A stretch of 33,209 nucleotides of DNA from Haloferax gibbonsii ATCC 33959 (GCF_000336775.1 NZ_AOLJ01000011.1:416748-449956), one strand, 5' to 3'. Shown: positions 1-8,728, numbered from the stretch's first letter. Numbers and translations: made by a program. Notes: a model not told the origin generated them from the sequence alone.

Positions 1-33
1 CCTCGCGCCATCAGAGATGTGTATAAGAGACAG
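1..33. other. Sequencing adapter (454 adapter A tail plus Nextera transposon end)
   Basis: Bases 1-14 (CCTCGCGCCATCAG) match the 3' part of the Roche 454 adapter A as I remember it. Bases 15-33 (AGATGTGTATAAGAGACAG) are the Tn5/Nextera mosaic end. Genomic sequence therefore begins at base 34. Reading through the adapter gives the artefact peptides MCIRDS and MYKRQ, which should not be annotated as protein N-termini. This marks position 1 as an assembly contig edge. Confidence 0.97.
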
Positions 34-34
34 C

Positions 35-574
35 CACCTCGACCGCGTCGCCAACGTCCACGTCGCGGCCGACGAGCGCGACGGGGACGTGACCTTCCTC
101 AGGACCGTCGTCGACGGCCCGACCGACCGGAGTTACGGGATTCACGTCGCCGATTTGGCGGGGGTTCCGCGCCCGGTCGTCGACCGCGCCGCCGACGTGC
201 TCGACCGGCTCCGCGAGGAGAAGGCCATCGAGGCGAAGGGGTCCGGAACCTCGGAGCCCGTACAGGCCGTCTTCGACGTGGGGAGCGGACAGATGAACGT
301 CGCGGAGGGCGGCGACGCCGCCGGCGATTCGGCGGGCTCCGGCGCGCCCGCGAACGGCGCGACGGGCAACGGGTCGGCCGGGGCGCTCGCCGGGGCGAGC
401 ACCGAGGCGGCCGACGCCGAGACAGAGACCGAGTCCGGGGCCGCGGTGGACCCGGAGGCCGAAGCCGTCCTCGACGAACTCCGGGCGACCGACGTGAACG
501 ACACGTCGCCGCTGGACCTGATGGCGAAGGTGCAGGCCTGGCAGTCGAAACTGGACGGCGGTGACGGCGAATGA
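35..574 (+). CDS. mutS: DNA mismatch repair protein MutS, C-terminal fragment
   Basis: Only the last 179 residues are present; the mismatch-binding, clamp and Walker A/B parts lie beyond the contig edge. The first 60 or so residues (ANVHVAADERDGDVTFLRTV, then GPTDRSYGIHVADLAGVP) are the end of the MutS ATPase domain with its helix-turn-helix dimer contact. They are followed by a low-complexity Ala/Gly/Glu linker and a short conserved tail ending DLMAKVQAWQSKL. MutS recognises mispairs and passes the signal to MutL. The stop codon overlaps the mutL start as ATGA (571-574), so the two genes are translationally coupled. The apparent ATG at 17 lies inside the adapter and is not a start. Confidence 0.93.
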   Translation, partial: HLDRVANVHVAADERDGDVTFLRTVVDGPTDRSYGIHVADLAGVPRPVVDRAADVLDRLREEKAIEAKGSGTSEPVQAVFDVGSGQMNVAEGGDAAGDSAGSGAPANGATGNGSAGALAGASTEAADAETETESGAAVDPEAEAVLDELRATDVNDTSPLDLMAKVQAWQSKLDGGDGE

Positions 575-2817
575 GCGGCATCAAACAGCTCGACGAGAAG
601 ACCATCCAGCGCATCGCCGCCGGCGAGGTGGTCGAACGACCCGCCTCGGTCGTCAAGGAACTGTTCGAAAACAGCCTCGACGCGGACGCGACGCGCATCT
701 CCGTGGCCGTCGACGCCGGCGGCGTGGAGGGCGTCCGCATCCGCGACGACGGCGTCGGCATGAACGAGGAGGACCTCGAACTCGCCGTCCGCGAGCACAC
801 GACGAGCAAAATCGGCGACATCGAGGACCTCGAAGCCGGCGTCGGCACCCTCGGCTTCCGCGGCGAGGCGCTCCACACCATCGGCGCGGTCTCGCGGCTG
901 ACCATCCGGTCGAAGCCCCGCGGCGGCGACGTGGGGACGGAGCTGAACTACGAGGGCGGCGAGGTCGAGTCGATTCGGCCCGCCGGCTGTCCCGAGGGGA
1001 CGGTCGTCGAGGTCGACGACCTGTTTTACAACACGCCCGCGCGCCGGAAGTTCCTCAAGACGACGGCGACCGAGTTCGACCACGTCAACGCGGTCGTCAC
1101 CCACTACGCCCTCGCCAACCCCGACGTGGCCGTCTCGCTCGAACACGACGACCGCGAGGTGTTCGCCACCGAGGGTCGCGGCGACCTCCAGTCGACCGTG
1201 CTCTCGGTGTACGGCCGCGAGGTCGCGGAGTCGATGGTTCCGGTCGACCGCGACGCCCCCGGCGTCTCCGTCTCGGGGCTCGTGAGCCACCCCGAGACGA
1301 CCCGAAGCACCCGCGACTATCTCTCGACGTTCGTCAACGACCGCTACGTCACCGACCGCGTGCTCCGCGAGGCCGTCCTCGACGCCTACGGCGGCCAACT
1401 CGACGCCGACCGCTACCCCTTCGCGGTGCTGTTCGTCGAGGTCGCGGCCGACGCCGTGGACGTGAACGTCCACCCGCGGAAGATGGAGGTCCGCTGGGAC
1501 GACGAGGCCGGCGTCAAGCGCGACGTGACCGACGCGGTCGAAGACGCCCTGCTGAATCACGGCCTCGTCCGGTCGTCGGCCCCGCGGGGCCGGTCGAAAG
1601 CCGACGAGGCGGCCATCGAACCCGGTTCGCCGGACGACGACGACGCGGCGTCGATGGACCCCCACGAGGTCCGGGAAGCGGAATCGGCCGGCGAAACAGA
1701 CGACGCGGACCCCCCGTCCGCGCGGGACGTGCAGTCGGCGCGGGAGGCCCGCGAGTCGGACGCGCGGTCGAATCCGGACCCGGACCCGGACGCGGCCGAC
1801 GACGCCGGACCAGACACCACGACTGCAACTGAACGTGGGGCGGGAGTCGGCACCGACAATCCGACTGACGGCGACGCCGATACGCCCGCCGAGACGCCCG
1901 AGGGTTCGGGGGGTTCGTCCGGTTCGACTTCGCCCTCGACGCCGGCGTCCGCGCCGCCGACGCCGCCCCGCGAGTACGACCTCGCGCCGGGACCGGAGAC
2001 GACCGAGCAGTCGTCGCTTTCGACCGACGACGAGACTGAACCGGAGGCGGCGCAGGCACCGAGGCCGTCCGACGACCCCGAATCGGAGACCGAGTCGGAC
2101 AGCGAAACCCCGCCACGTCGTCCCTCGCGCATTACCGCGCCGACGACCCAGCGCGACCTCTCCGGGGAGGAGGCGGACCTCTCGCCCGAGTTCGATTCGC
2201 TCCCGTCGATGCGAATCATCGGCCAACTCGCGGACACCTACATCGTCGCCGAGACCGGCGAGGGGTTGGTCCTCGTCGACCAGCACGCCGCCGACGAGCG
2301 CGTGAACTACGAGCGCCTGAAGGGCGAGGTCGAAGGCGACACGCCGACGCAGGCGCTGGCCGAACCGGTCGAACTCGAACTCACGGCGCGCGAGGCGGCG
2401 CTGTTCGAGGAGTACCGCGAGGCGCTGGCGCAGGTGGGCTTCCACGCCGGGCGGACCGGCGAGCGGACCGTCTCCGTGCGGACCGTCCCGGCGGTGTTCG
2501 ACGCCGCGCTCGACCCCGGACTGCTCCGCGACGCGCTGACGGCGTTCGTCCGCGAGGAGGCCGACGGCGGCCGGAAGACCGTCGACGCCGTCGCCGACGA
2601 ACTGCTGTCGGACCTCGCGTGTTACCCCTCGATTACGGGCAACACGTCGCTCCGGGAGGGCTCCGTGCTCGACCTGCTCGCCGCGCTCGACGACTGCGAG
2701 AATCCCTACGCCTGCCCCCACGGTCGCCCGGTCATCATCGAGTTCGACCGCGACGAAATCGCCTCGCGCTTCGAGCGCGACTACCCCGGCCACGGCGGGC
2801 GGCGACGCGAGGAGTAG
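571..2817 (+). CDS. mutL: DNA mismatch repair protein MutL (endonuclease type)
   Basis: A 748-residue MutL. The N-terminal GHKL ATPase is clear: AAGEVVERPASVVKELFENS with E30 and N34, then RDDGVGM and GFRGEAL. Residues about 335-530 form an acidic, Ser/Pro/Asp-rich linker. The C-terminal dimerisation domain carries DQHAADERVNYE at residue 570, which fits the DQHA(X)2E(X)4E metal-binding motif of nicking MutL proteins, and CPHGRP at about residue 715. An intermediate motif, ACYPSITGNTSL, departs from the usual ACH-type sequence. It acts with MutS to nick and direct repair of the mismatched strand. The ATGA overlap with mutS fixes the start. Confidence 0.95.
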   Translation: MSGIKQLDEKTIQRIAAGEVVERPASVVKELFENSLDADATRISVAVDAGGVEGVRIRDDGVGMNEEDLELAVREHTTSKIGDIEDLEAGVGTLGFRGEALHTIGAVSRLTIRSKPRGGDVGTELNYEGGEVESIRPAGCPEGTVVEVDDLFYNTPARRKFLKTTATEFDHVNAVVTHYALANPDVAVSLEHDDREVFATEGRGDLQSTVLSVYGREVAESMVPVDRDAPGVSVSGLVSHPETTRSTRDYLSTFVNDRYVTDRVLREAVLDAYGGQLDADRYPFAVLFVEVAADAVDVNVHPRKMEVRWDDEAGVKRDVTDAVEDALLNHGLVRSSAPRGRSKADEAAIEPGSPDDDDAASMDPHEVREAESAGETDDADPPSARDVQSAREARESDARSNPDPDPDAADDAGPDTTTATERGAGVGTDNPTDGDADTPAETPEGSGGSSGSTSPSTPASAPPTPPREYDLAPGPETTEQSSLSTDDETEPEAAQAPRPSDDPESETESDSETPPRRPSRITAPTTQRDLSGEEADLSPEFDSLPSMRIIGQLADTYIVAETGEGLVLVDQHAADERVNYERLKGEVEGDTPTQALAEPVELELTAREAALFEEYREALAQVGFHAGRTGERTVSVRTVPAVFDAALDPGLLRDALTAFVREEADGGRKTVDAVADELLSDLACYPSITGNTSLREGSVLDLLAALDDCENPYACPHGRPVIIEFDRDEIASRFERDYPGHGGRRREE

Positions 2818-2926
2818 CCGGCGCGGGTCGGTCGCGTTGCCGCCGCTATCCGCGACCCGACCTCCGATTCTCGGAACCGATAGCATCGGCGAGGATTCAA
2901 GTCGGGGCACCGAGACGGTGGAGGCG

Positions 2927-3229
2927 ATGAACCCGCTGGTCTTTCTGGGCATCTGCTTCGGGCCGCTGGCGCTCGTCGTCTCGTATCTCTTCACGGCGGC
3001 GACCGGACCGAGCGTGCCGCCGTGGGCCGACGCGGCCGGGCAGGCGATTCGGCTCTACGGGACGGCGGCCGCCGTGGTCGTCGGCCCGCTGGCGCTCCAC
3101 GCCGACCGGCTGGACCTCGCCCGCGAGAGCGACTGGGTTCCCTCGCCCGTGTACTACCTCGTGGCGATTCCGTTTCTGAGCATCCCAATCGCGTTCATCT
3201 ACCTGGTCCGGCGATTGACAGCCGCGTGA
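2927..3229 (+). CDS. Small three-helix membrane protein
   Basis: A 100-residue hydrophobic protein of unknown function. Three likely membrane helices are visible at about residues 3-25, 36-55 and 70-95, and the chain ends in a basic LVRRLTAA tail. An in-frame ATG at 2837 would add 30 polar residues unlike a membrane protein start, so ATG 2927 (MNPLVFLG) is preferred. It follows mutL by 109 bases on the same strand and could be co-transcribed or have its own promoter. I recognise the type as a conserved haloarchaeal membrane protein but cannot assign a role. Confidence 0.75.
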   Translation: MNPLVFLGICFGPLALVVSYLFTAATGPSVPPWADAAGQAIRLYGTAAAVVVGPLALHADRLDLARESDWVPSPVYYLVAIPFLSIPIAFIYLVRRLTAA

Positions 3230-3289
3230 GCCGGCGCGGGGGGCGAGCGAATCGACCGCAGGCGTGTCATTCGACGGCAACGCCGGAGG

Positions 3290-3297
3290 TTTATATC
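3290..3297 (+). promoter_or_regulatory. TATA box of kdgK
   Basis: TTTATATC is centred about 25 bases upstream of the kdgK ATG at 3318. That spacing places the transcription start at or next to the ATG, giving a leaderless message. The match to the archaeal TATA consensus is one of the best in the window. Confidence 0.7.
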
Positions 3298-3317
3298 GCG
3301 CCCGCGAACGGCCTTCC

Positions 3318-4274
3318 ATGACAGCACTCGTGACCTTCGGCGAGACGATGCTTCGGCTGTCGCCGCCGCGTGGCGAGCGACTCGAGACCGCCCGCGAACT
3401 CGAAGTGCAGGCGGGCGGCGCGGAGTCGAACGTCGCCGTCGCCGCCACCCGACTCGGAGGGGACGCAGCGTGGTTCTCGAAGCTCCCGGACTCGCCGCTC
3501 GGCCGGCGAATCGTCGGCGAACTCCGGAGCCACGGCGTCGACACCGACGGCGTCGTCTGGACCGACGACGCCCGGCAGGGCGTCTACTACCTCGAACACG
3601 GGGCGTCGCCGCGCCCGACGAACGTCGTCTACGACCGCGCCGACGCGGCCGTGACGACGCTGGAGACGGGCGAAACCGACCTCGACGCCGTCCGCGACGC
3701 CGAGGTGTGCTACACGAGCGGCATCACCCCCGCGCTCTCCGAGACGCTCCGCGAGACCACGGCCGACGTGCTCGATGCGGCGCAGGACGCCGGGACGACG
3801 ACCGCCTTCGACCTGAACTACCGGACGAAGCTCTGGTCGCCCGAGGAGGCGGCCGAGGGCTACCGAGCCCTGCTCGGCTCCGTCGACCTGCTGTTCGCCG
3901 CCGAACGCGACGCGGCGACCGTCCTCGGGCGCGACGGCGACGCCGAGTCGGTCGCCCGCGGGCTCGCCGAGGACTACGGTATCGAGACCGTCGTCGTCAC
4001 CCGCGGCGAGGAGGGGTCGCTCGCCGTCTCCGGCGGAGCGGTGTCCGAACAGGGCGTCTACGAGGCGGAGACCCGCGACGCCATCGGGACCGGCGACGCC
4101 TTCGTCGGCGGCTACCTCGCCAAGCACCTCGACGGCGGGAGCGTGGCCGAGTCGCTGCAGTGGGCGTCGGCGACGGCGTCGCTCAAGCGGACCGTCGACG
4201 GCGACATCGCGGTCGTCAACCCCGAGGACGTCGAGCGCGTCGTCGCCGACGAGGGCGACGGCATCTCGCGGTAG
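3318..4274 (+). CDS. kdgK: 2-keto-3-deoxygluconate kinase (PfkB family)
   Basis: A 318-residue PfkB-family sugar kinase. It has the first signature [16 protein letters not shown] (residues 33-48) and the second, [15 protein letters not shown], with the catalytic base at D260 and the GTGD anion hole. The start [11 protein letters not shown] and the DLNYRTKLW segment are typical of 2-keto-3-deoxygluconate kinases. The enzyme phosphorylates KDG to KDPG in the semi-phosphorylative Entner-Doudoroff route used by haloarchaea. ATG 3318 is chosen because a TATA box lies 21-28 bases upstream; the in-frame ATG at 3264 precedes that box. Substrate assignment is from family resemblance; another PfkB substrate is possible. 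Confidence 0.87.
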   Translation: MTALVTFGETMLRLSPPRGERLETARELEVQAGGAESNVAVAATRLGGDAAWFSKLPDSPLGRRIVGELRSHGVDTDGVVWTDDARQGVYYLEHGASPRPTNVVYDRADAAVTTLETGETDLDAVRDAEVCYTSGITPALSETLRETTADVLDAAQDAGTTTAFDLNYRTKLWSPEEAAEGYRALLGSVDLLFAAERDAATVLGRDGDAESVARGLAEDYGIETVVVTRGEEGSLAVSGGAVSEQGVYEAETRDAIGTGDAFVGGYLAKHLDGGSVAESLQWASATASLKRTVDGDIAVVNPEDVERVVADEGDGISR

Positions 4275-4335
4275 GGTCGCCCGGCGACCGGCGGCGACCG
4301 GCAGGCGTATTTCCGTCCGTCCAGTAGCCGCCGAC

Positions 4336-4980
4336 ATGGAGGTCACGACGACCGGCCGGTTCCGGGTCTATCGCAGTCCGCGCGACGGAGACGAACTCCT
4401 CTTGCTCGAACTCCCCGAGGAGCGCGTCGACTGGACCGACCCGGCCGTCGAGACCGACGCCGACGACGCCTACTCACCGACCTACGTGCCACAGACCGGC
4501 TACGACGGCGACCTCGCAGAGCGCGTCTCGGCGCTCGAACCCGGAAACGAAATCGAGGCGACGTTGACGTGGGACGACGGCGACCCGCAGTTTGCGAACG
4601 TGTCGGTCCGCGACCGGACCCGCTTTCGGTTCGTCGGTGCCGCGACGGGGCTGTTCGAGGCCGCCCGCGAGACGTGGCAGGCGACCGGCGACGGCGAGGC
4701 CATCGGCTCGCGCGTCACCTACGGCACCGACGGCGACCCGAACGCCGTGCTCTACGTCTTCGCGAAACAGCCCGGCGCGCGCGACCTGTTCGACGAGTTC
4801 GGCGACGGCGTCGTCCCCGTGGACCCGCTTTTAGACCGCCTCGACGAGGAGGCCGACGTCTCCGACGCGCCCCGCGAGGTGTTCGTCTTGCGCCCCCTCG
4901 ACGAGGAGTTCGTCCTCGTCGCCATCGCGCTCGACCGAGACGGACTGTTCGCGCGGACGATGCGCGACACCTACTGCTGA
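4336..4980 (+). CDS. Conserved haloarchaeal protein of unknown function
   Basis: A 214-residue soluble, acidic protein without signal peptide or membrane segment. It opens with MEVTTTGRFRVYRSP and contains a stretch NAVLYVFAKQPGARDLFDEF near residue 140, then a C-terminal beta-rich part ending RTMRDTYC. I see no catalytic motif. It resembles a family found only in haloarchaea (DUF6663 is my guess). It starts 61 bases after kdgK on the same strand. GTATTTCC at 4308 is a possible TATA element 27 bases before the ATG, so it may be transcribed separately. Confidence 0.8.
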   Translation: MEVTTTGRFRVYRSPRDGDELLLLELPEERVDWTDPAVETDADDAYSPTYVPQTGYDGDLAERVSALEPGNEIEATLTWDDGDPQFANVSVRDRTRFRFVGAATGLFEAARETWQATGDGEAIGSRVTYGTDGDPNAVLYVFAKQPGARDLFDEFGDGVVPVDPLLDRLDEEADVSDAPREVFVLRPLDEEFVLVAIALDRDGLFARTMRDTYC

Positions 4981-5021
4981 CGCGCCGCGGGTCGTCGCCG
5001 GTCACTCCCGAGCGCACTCGG

Positions 5022-5177
5022 TCACTCGGCGTCGCTCGGCGCGCGGGAACCGCACTCAGAACACCGATAGACGGCCCGCCAGCCGCCGCCGGTGACGAAC
5101 CGCCGCCGAAACGAGTGTCTCGCGCCGCACTCGTCGCAGACCGTCGGCGGTCCGTTCGGGTCGGACGGGTCGCGCAT
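5022..5177 (-). CDS. Small zinc-ribbon protein (51 aa)
   Basis: The reading frame encodes 51 residues starting MRDPSDPNGPPTVCDECG. Two CxxC knuckles, CDECG (C14, C17) and CSECG (C39, C42), are separated by 21 residues rich in Arg and aromatic residues, a classic zinc ribbon. The ATTTAG element at 5201-5206 on this strand lies about 27 bases upstream of the ATG, fitting a leaderless transcript. Haloarchaea encode many such single-domain zinc microproteins, most of unknown function. No function can be given here. Confidence 0.82.
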   Translation of the reverse strand: MRDPSDPNGPPTVCDECGARHSFRRRFVTGGGWRAVYRCSECGSRAPSDAE

Positions 5178-5336
5178 ACGCCGAATCGTGGCGGAGAGGA
5201 CTAAATGCCACCGTCGCCAGTCGTCGCCGACGCCGTCGTGTCCGGGCGGCGAGCGGGCGGCGAGCGGGCGGGGTGCGGCCGGCGACGAGTTCGACTGAAC
5301 TGACAGACTCGACAGAAAAGCGGGGACGACGAAGCG

Positions 5337-5834
5337 TTAGTTCTCTTGGGTCCAGCGCTGGTAGACCGCGGAGCCGCCGAGAACGGCGAAGACGAGCGAA
5401 CCGAGACCGGGCGCGCCGACGCCGGAGATGACCGGGACGCCGACAGCAGCGGCGATCATGAGGACGATGCCGAGCGCGGCGAGCGCGGCGTAGTACTCGC
5501 TCCACGAGAGTTCGCCCTCGGGGACGACCTCCATGTAGACCGTCACGTCGCCCGCCTCGGCCAGCGAGACGACCTTCGACTCGTCGTCGTAGTTCACGAT
5601 GTCCAGTTCGGCGAGTTTGGGGATGTGGGTCTGTTGCAGCGAGACGTAGGCGCTCTGGCGGATGTTCCGCGGCGGCGGCGACTCCCCGGTCTCCGCTTCC
5701 GCGATGCGCTCCGAGAGTTCGCGGAGGGTCAGGTCGCCGTCTTGGAGGAACTCGATGGCCATCCGACGGCGGTCGTTACTCAGTACCTCGTGAATTCGCG
5801 TCTCGGAGAGTCCGGGTTCGGATGTTGTCGCCAT
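5337..5834 (-). CDS. Winged-helix protein with C-terminal membrane anchor
   Basis: A 165-residue protein in two parts. Residues about 10-100 read as a winged helix: SETRIHEVLSNDRRRMAIEF is the start seen in many haloarchaeal ArsR-like or DUF7344-type domains, followed by LTLRELSERIAEAE and a beta-wing VNYDDESKVVSL. Residues about 112-160 form two hydrophobic helices, so the domain probably sits on the cytoplasmic face of the membrane. An AT-rich TATA-like element lies about 40 bases upstream (5870-5880), giving a short leader. A regulatory role is inferred from fold only; the target is unknown. Confidence 0.82.
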   Translation of the reverse strand: MATTSEPGLSETRIHEVLSNDRRRMAIEFLQDGDLTLRELSERIAEAETGESPPPRNIRQSAYVSLQQTHIPKLAELDIVNYDDESKVVSLAEAGDVTVYMEVVPEGELSWSEYYAALAALGIVLMIAAAVGVPVISGVGAPGLGSLVFAVLGGSAVYQRWTQEN

Positions 5835-6212
5835 ACGAGGATTCGATCGATTTGTGACTGGTCGCTTCTTCTATATTAACAGTTCGCCTCCGGAATCGCC
5901 GTCCGGAATAACGAGTATCGGCAGAAACCAAGGCCCTTATTCACTCTAACGCCCGAATTGCGGCTCTATTTCGACTGCCAATCGGCCAAAAGATACATTA
6001 ATGACACGTTCTGCGCCCGACGCGACCCGAAACGTAGTGGCCCGGTGACACGAATTCCTCGCACGCATCACCGGGGTTACGATGCGGTCGTCGCCAACGG
6101 CCCCGCGCCTGCGGACTGTCAGGAACCGCTCGGCCCGTTCGCCAGCGAAGGGGCGTCCGGCGGAACGAGCCCGACGAGAAGACTCAACAGGCCGCGGCGA
6201 CGACATCGGGCG
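5835..6212. other. Intergenic region between divergent genes
   Basis: These 378 bases separate the winged-helix gene from the glutaredoxin-like gene. The half next to the winged-helix gene (5865-6010) is AT-rich and holds its promoter and a second TATA-like element near 5990-6000 facing right. I see no convincing ORF. An in-frame extension of the glutaredoxin gene from 5958 is Arg-rich and unlike the rest of that protein. A small RNA from the 5990 element is possible but unsupported. Confidence 0.4.
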
Positions 6213-6473
6213 ATGAGCGACCCCGTCCCCGTCATCATCTACACGCGCACGGAGTGTCACCTCTGCGACGAGGCGGAGGCGACCGTCCGCGAGGTCGCAG
6301 GCGAGACGGACGTCCCGGTCGATATCGAGCTCGTGAACGTCGATACCGACGACGAACTCAGCGAGAAGTACGGGGAGCGAGTGCCGTACGTCTACGTGGA
6401 CGGCCGACCGGCGTTCAAGTTCCGCGTCGACGCCGACCGGCTCAGGGAGAAACTGACCGCGGCCCAGGAGTGA
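6213..6473 (+). CDS. Glutaredoxin-like thioredoxin-fold protein
   Basis: An 86-residue protein of glutaredoxin length. It opens VPVIIYTRTECHLCDEAEAT, with a CHLC redox pair at the N-terminus of the first helix. It then has VNVDTDDELSEKYGERVPYV, which carries the cis-proline (VP) that closes the active site in thioredoxin folds. It probably handles dithiol/disulfide exchange in the cytoplasm; a haloarchaeal partner could be gamma-glutamylcysteine rather than glutathione, which is inference. ATG 6213 gives the standard domain start. The genes on either side do not suggest a specific substrate. Confidence 0.87.
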   Translation: MSDPVPVIIYTRTECHLCDEAEATVREVAGETDVPVDIELVNVDTDDELSEKYGERVPYVYVDGRPAFKFRVDADRLREKLTAAQE

Positions 6474-6479
6474 GCGCCG

Positions 6480-8573
6480 TCACTCGGCGTCGTCGATGTC
6501 GACCCACTCGACGCCGCGGAACTCGAAGCGCGCGCCGCCGTCGGTGCCGTCGGTGAGCGTGACCGACCAGCCGTGGGCCTCGGCGATGTTTTCGACGATA
6601 GCCAACCCGAAGCCCGTCCCGGTTCGGTCGGTCGTGTACCCGTGTTCGAACACCCGCTCGCGGAGCGACTCGGGGATGCCGTCGCCGTCGTCTTCGACGT
6701 AGAAGCCCGCGTCGTCGTCGAGTCGGCCGACGGTCACGGTCGCGGCCGCGGCGCCGTGCTCGACAGCGTCACCAGACGTAGTCTGGTTGCCTGTAGAACC
6801 ATGTTCTACAGCGTTGCGAAACAGGTTCTCGAACAGTTGGAGGAGCCTGCCCGTGTCGGCGCGGACCACGCCGAGGTCGAGCGGTTCGAGACGGGCGTCC
6901 TCGGTGGCGACGAAGCTCCACGCGTGGGTGACCTTCGACCGGAGGTCGACCGCCTCGAACTCCGTGACCGGCGAGCCCTGTCGGGCGAGCGTGAGCAGGT
7001 CGCTGATGAGGGCGTTCATCCGTTCGAGCGCCGTCTCTATCTTTTCGAAGTGCTCCGGGTCGCCGGTGTCGGCCGCGATTTCGAGGTAGCCCTTGGCGAC
7101 CGAAAGCGGGTTTCGGAGGTCGTGTGCGACCACGGAGACGAACTCGTCGAGTCGCTCGTTCGCCGCCGCGAGTTCGGCCTCGCGGTCGCGGAGCGTCTGT
7201 TCGCGCTTCGCCCGCTCGACGGCCGACGAGACGGTGGACGCGAGCAGTTGGAGGAGTTCGACGTCGACGTCGGTGAACGCCCCCTGACGGGTGTCGCCGG
7301 TGAGGAGGACGCCGTACTCGCCGAGCGGGACGTGGACCTCAGACTCGATGGACGAGTCGGGGTGCTGCACCTCCGACCCGCCGACGGTTCGCTCGTACAC
7401 CCGCACCTCGTTGGCGTCGAACGCCTCCCAGATGAGCGTCTCCTCGCCGTCGCGGTGGAGGGTGGGCGACTCGCCGAACACCTGCCGGGCGGCGTCGGAC
7501 TGCGCGACCGGGACGAGCGCGTCGTCGTCGGGGTCGTAGAACCACACGCCCGAGATGGGCCAGCCGACCACGTCGCGGACGGCCTCGACGGCGACGGCCG
7601 CGACCGCCTCGCTCGTCTCGACGCGGAGGAGTTCGCGGGCGACCGACTGCAGGTCGCGAAGCGCCCGTTCGAGGCGCTCGCGCTCGGCGGCGTCTCTCCC
7701 CGGGAGACGCGTCCCCGCGTTCGCTCCGGCTCCGGAGTCGCACCGGTCCGCGACTTCCCCGGCGTCGAGGCCCGCATCGTCGGTACCGGCTCTGTCCGCC
7801 GCGGCTGTGGCATCGGAGGCGACCTCTCGGATGAAGACGCTTACCCCGCTGTCGTCGGGGTAGATTCGCGCCGAGACGCGAACGTCGAAGGCGTCGATTC
7901 GGGTGTCGAGTCGCGTCGTGGCTCCCGACGCCATCGCGGCTTCGAGCGCCCCGTGAATCTCGGAGCCGACCTCGGGGAACAGCTCGCGGAAGTCGCGGTT
8001 GAGTGCCTCCGCGGCCGGAACGCCGGTTCGCTCGGCCATCGCGTCGTTCCAGTAGCTGACGGCCCAGTCGTCGTCTAACGCGAAGATGCCATCGGTGACG
8101 CGGCCGTAGACGGTCGCGAGGTGCGCGTCGGACTCGGTGAGTCGCTCCTGGACGCGGTACTGCGACACCGCGTTGAACACGCGGCTCGCGAGGAGGTGGA
8201 AGTCCTCGTCGCCGGCGGTCCGCCGGACGTAGTCGCTGACGCCGAGCGAAATCGCGCGGCTCGCCACCGCCTCGTCGCCGTGGGCGGTGTAGAGGATGAA
8301 CGGCAGGTCGGACGAGCGGGCGCGAACGGCGGTGAGGAGGTCGAGGCCGTCGCCGTCCCGGAGGTGGTACTCCGAGACGACGCAGTCGACGCCGTCGTCC
8401 TCGACGACGGAGATACCGTCGATGACGGCGGTCTCGCCCCGGACGTCGAGCCGGTCGGACTCGCGTTCGAGCGCCGTCGCGACGAGGGCGACGAACTCCG
8501 GGTCCCGGCCGACGTAGAGGACGGAGATGGGGTCGTCACCGCCGTTCCCGGTGGTGTCGTCGGGGGTGGACAT
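6480..8573 (-). CDS. Sensor histidine kinase, REC-PAS-GAF-HisKA-HATPase
   Basis: A 697-residue soluble signal-transduction protein. Residues about 16-130 form a receiver-like domain, 145-250 a PAS domain (VTDGIFALDDDW, SYWNDAMAERTG), and 305-455 a GAF domain. Residues 475-535 are the HisKA dimer with the phosphorylated H484 in VVAHDLRNPL. The ATPase follows, with the N box (LFENLFRNAVEHG), G1 (DDGDGIP) and G2 (GTGFGLAIV). In the receiver, the position that normally holds the phospho-accepting Asp is E68 (VVSEYHL) and the conserved Lys is Arg (SDYVRR), so it may not be phosphorylated normally. No membrane segment is seen. The input signal and the output regulator are unknown, and no response regulator is adjacent. 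Confidence 0.9.
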   Translation of the reverse strand: MSTPDDTTGNGGDDPISVLYVGRDPEFVALVATALERESDRLDVRGETAVIDGISVVEDDGVDCVVSEYHLRDGDGLDLLTAVRARSSDLPFILYTAHGDEAVASRAISLGVSDYVRRTAGDEDFHLLASRVFNAVSQYRVQERLTESDAHLATVYGRVTDGIFALDDDWAVSYWNDAMAERTGVPAAEALNRDFRELFPEVGSEIHGALEAAMASGATTRLDTRIDAFDVRVSARIYPDDSGVSVFIREVASDATAAADRAGTDDAGLDAGEVADRCDSGAGANAGTRLPGRDAAERERLERALRDLQSVARELLRVETSEAVAAVAVEAVRDVVGWPISGVWFYDPDDDALVPVAQSDAARQVFGESPTLHRDGEETLIWEAFDANEVRVYERTVGGSEVQHPDSSIESEVHVPLGEYGVLLTGDTRQGAFTDVDVELLQLLASTVSSAVERAKREQTLRDREAELAAANERLDEFVSVVAHDLRNPLSVAKGYLEIAADTGDPEHFEKIETALERMNALISDLLTLARQGSPVTEFEAVDLRSKVTHAWSFVATEDARLEPLDLGVVRADTGRLLQLFENLFRNAVEHGSTGNQTTSGDAVEHGAAAATVTVGRLDDDAGFYVEDDGDGIPESLRERVFEHGYTTDRTGTGFGLAIVENIAEAHGWSVTLTDGTDGGARFEFRGVEWVDIDDAE

Positions 8574-8728
8574 ACTCGTCCGAGAGCCGTGAGTTCAATA
8601 GGTGTTTCGTCAGCAGCAGCGACCGACGGCCACGGGTTCAGCGACGGGGGCGAGCCGTACGGTTCGCGCTCCGGTCGCTCGGACGGGGCGGGCGTACGAC
8701 TATGGCCTCGGCGCCCCTTTGGATACTC

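Noticed and set aside
17-574. ATG at 17 as the start of a complete small protein
   Set aside because: The ATG lies within the Nextera adapter; the real frame is the truncated end of mutS.
142-2994. A 950-codon open frame on the minus strand across mutS-mutL
   Set aside because: It mirrors the strongly biased codons of mutL, which leave the opposite frame free of stops; its product is a featureless Val/Arg/Asp-rich chain with no domain. The same applies to long antisense frames at 9721-12354, 26207-28777 (sense-strand shadow) and 26590-29088.
5958-6212. An 85-residue N-terminal extension of the glutaredoxin-like protein
   Set aside because: The extension is Arg-rich and disordered, crosses the promoter region, and the fold begins normally at ATG 6213.
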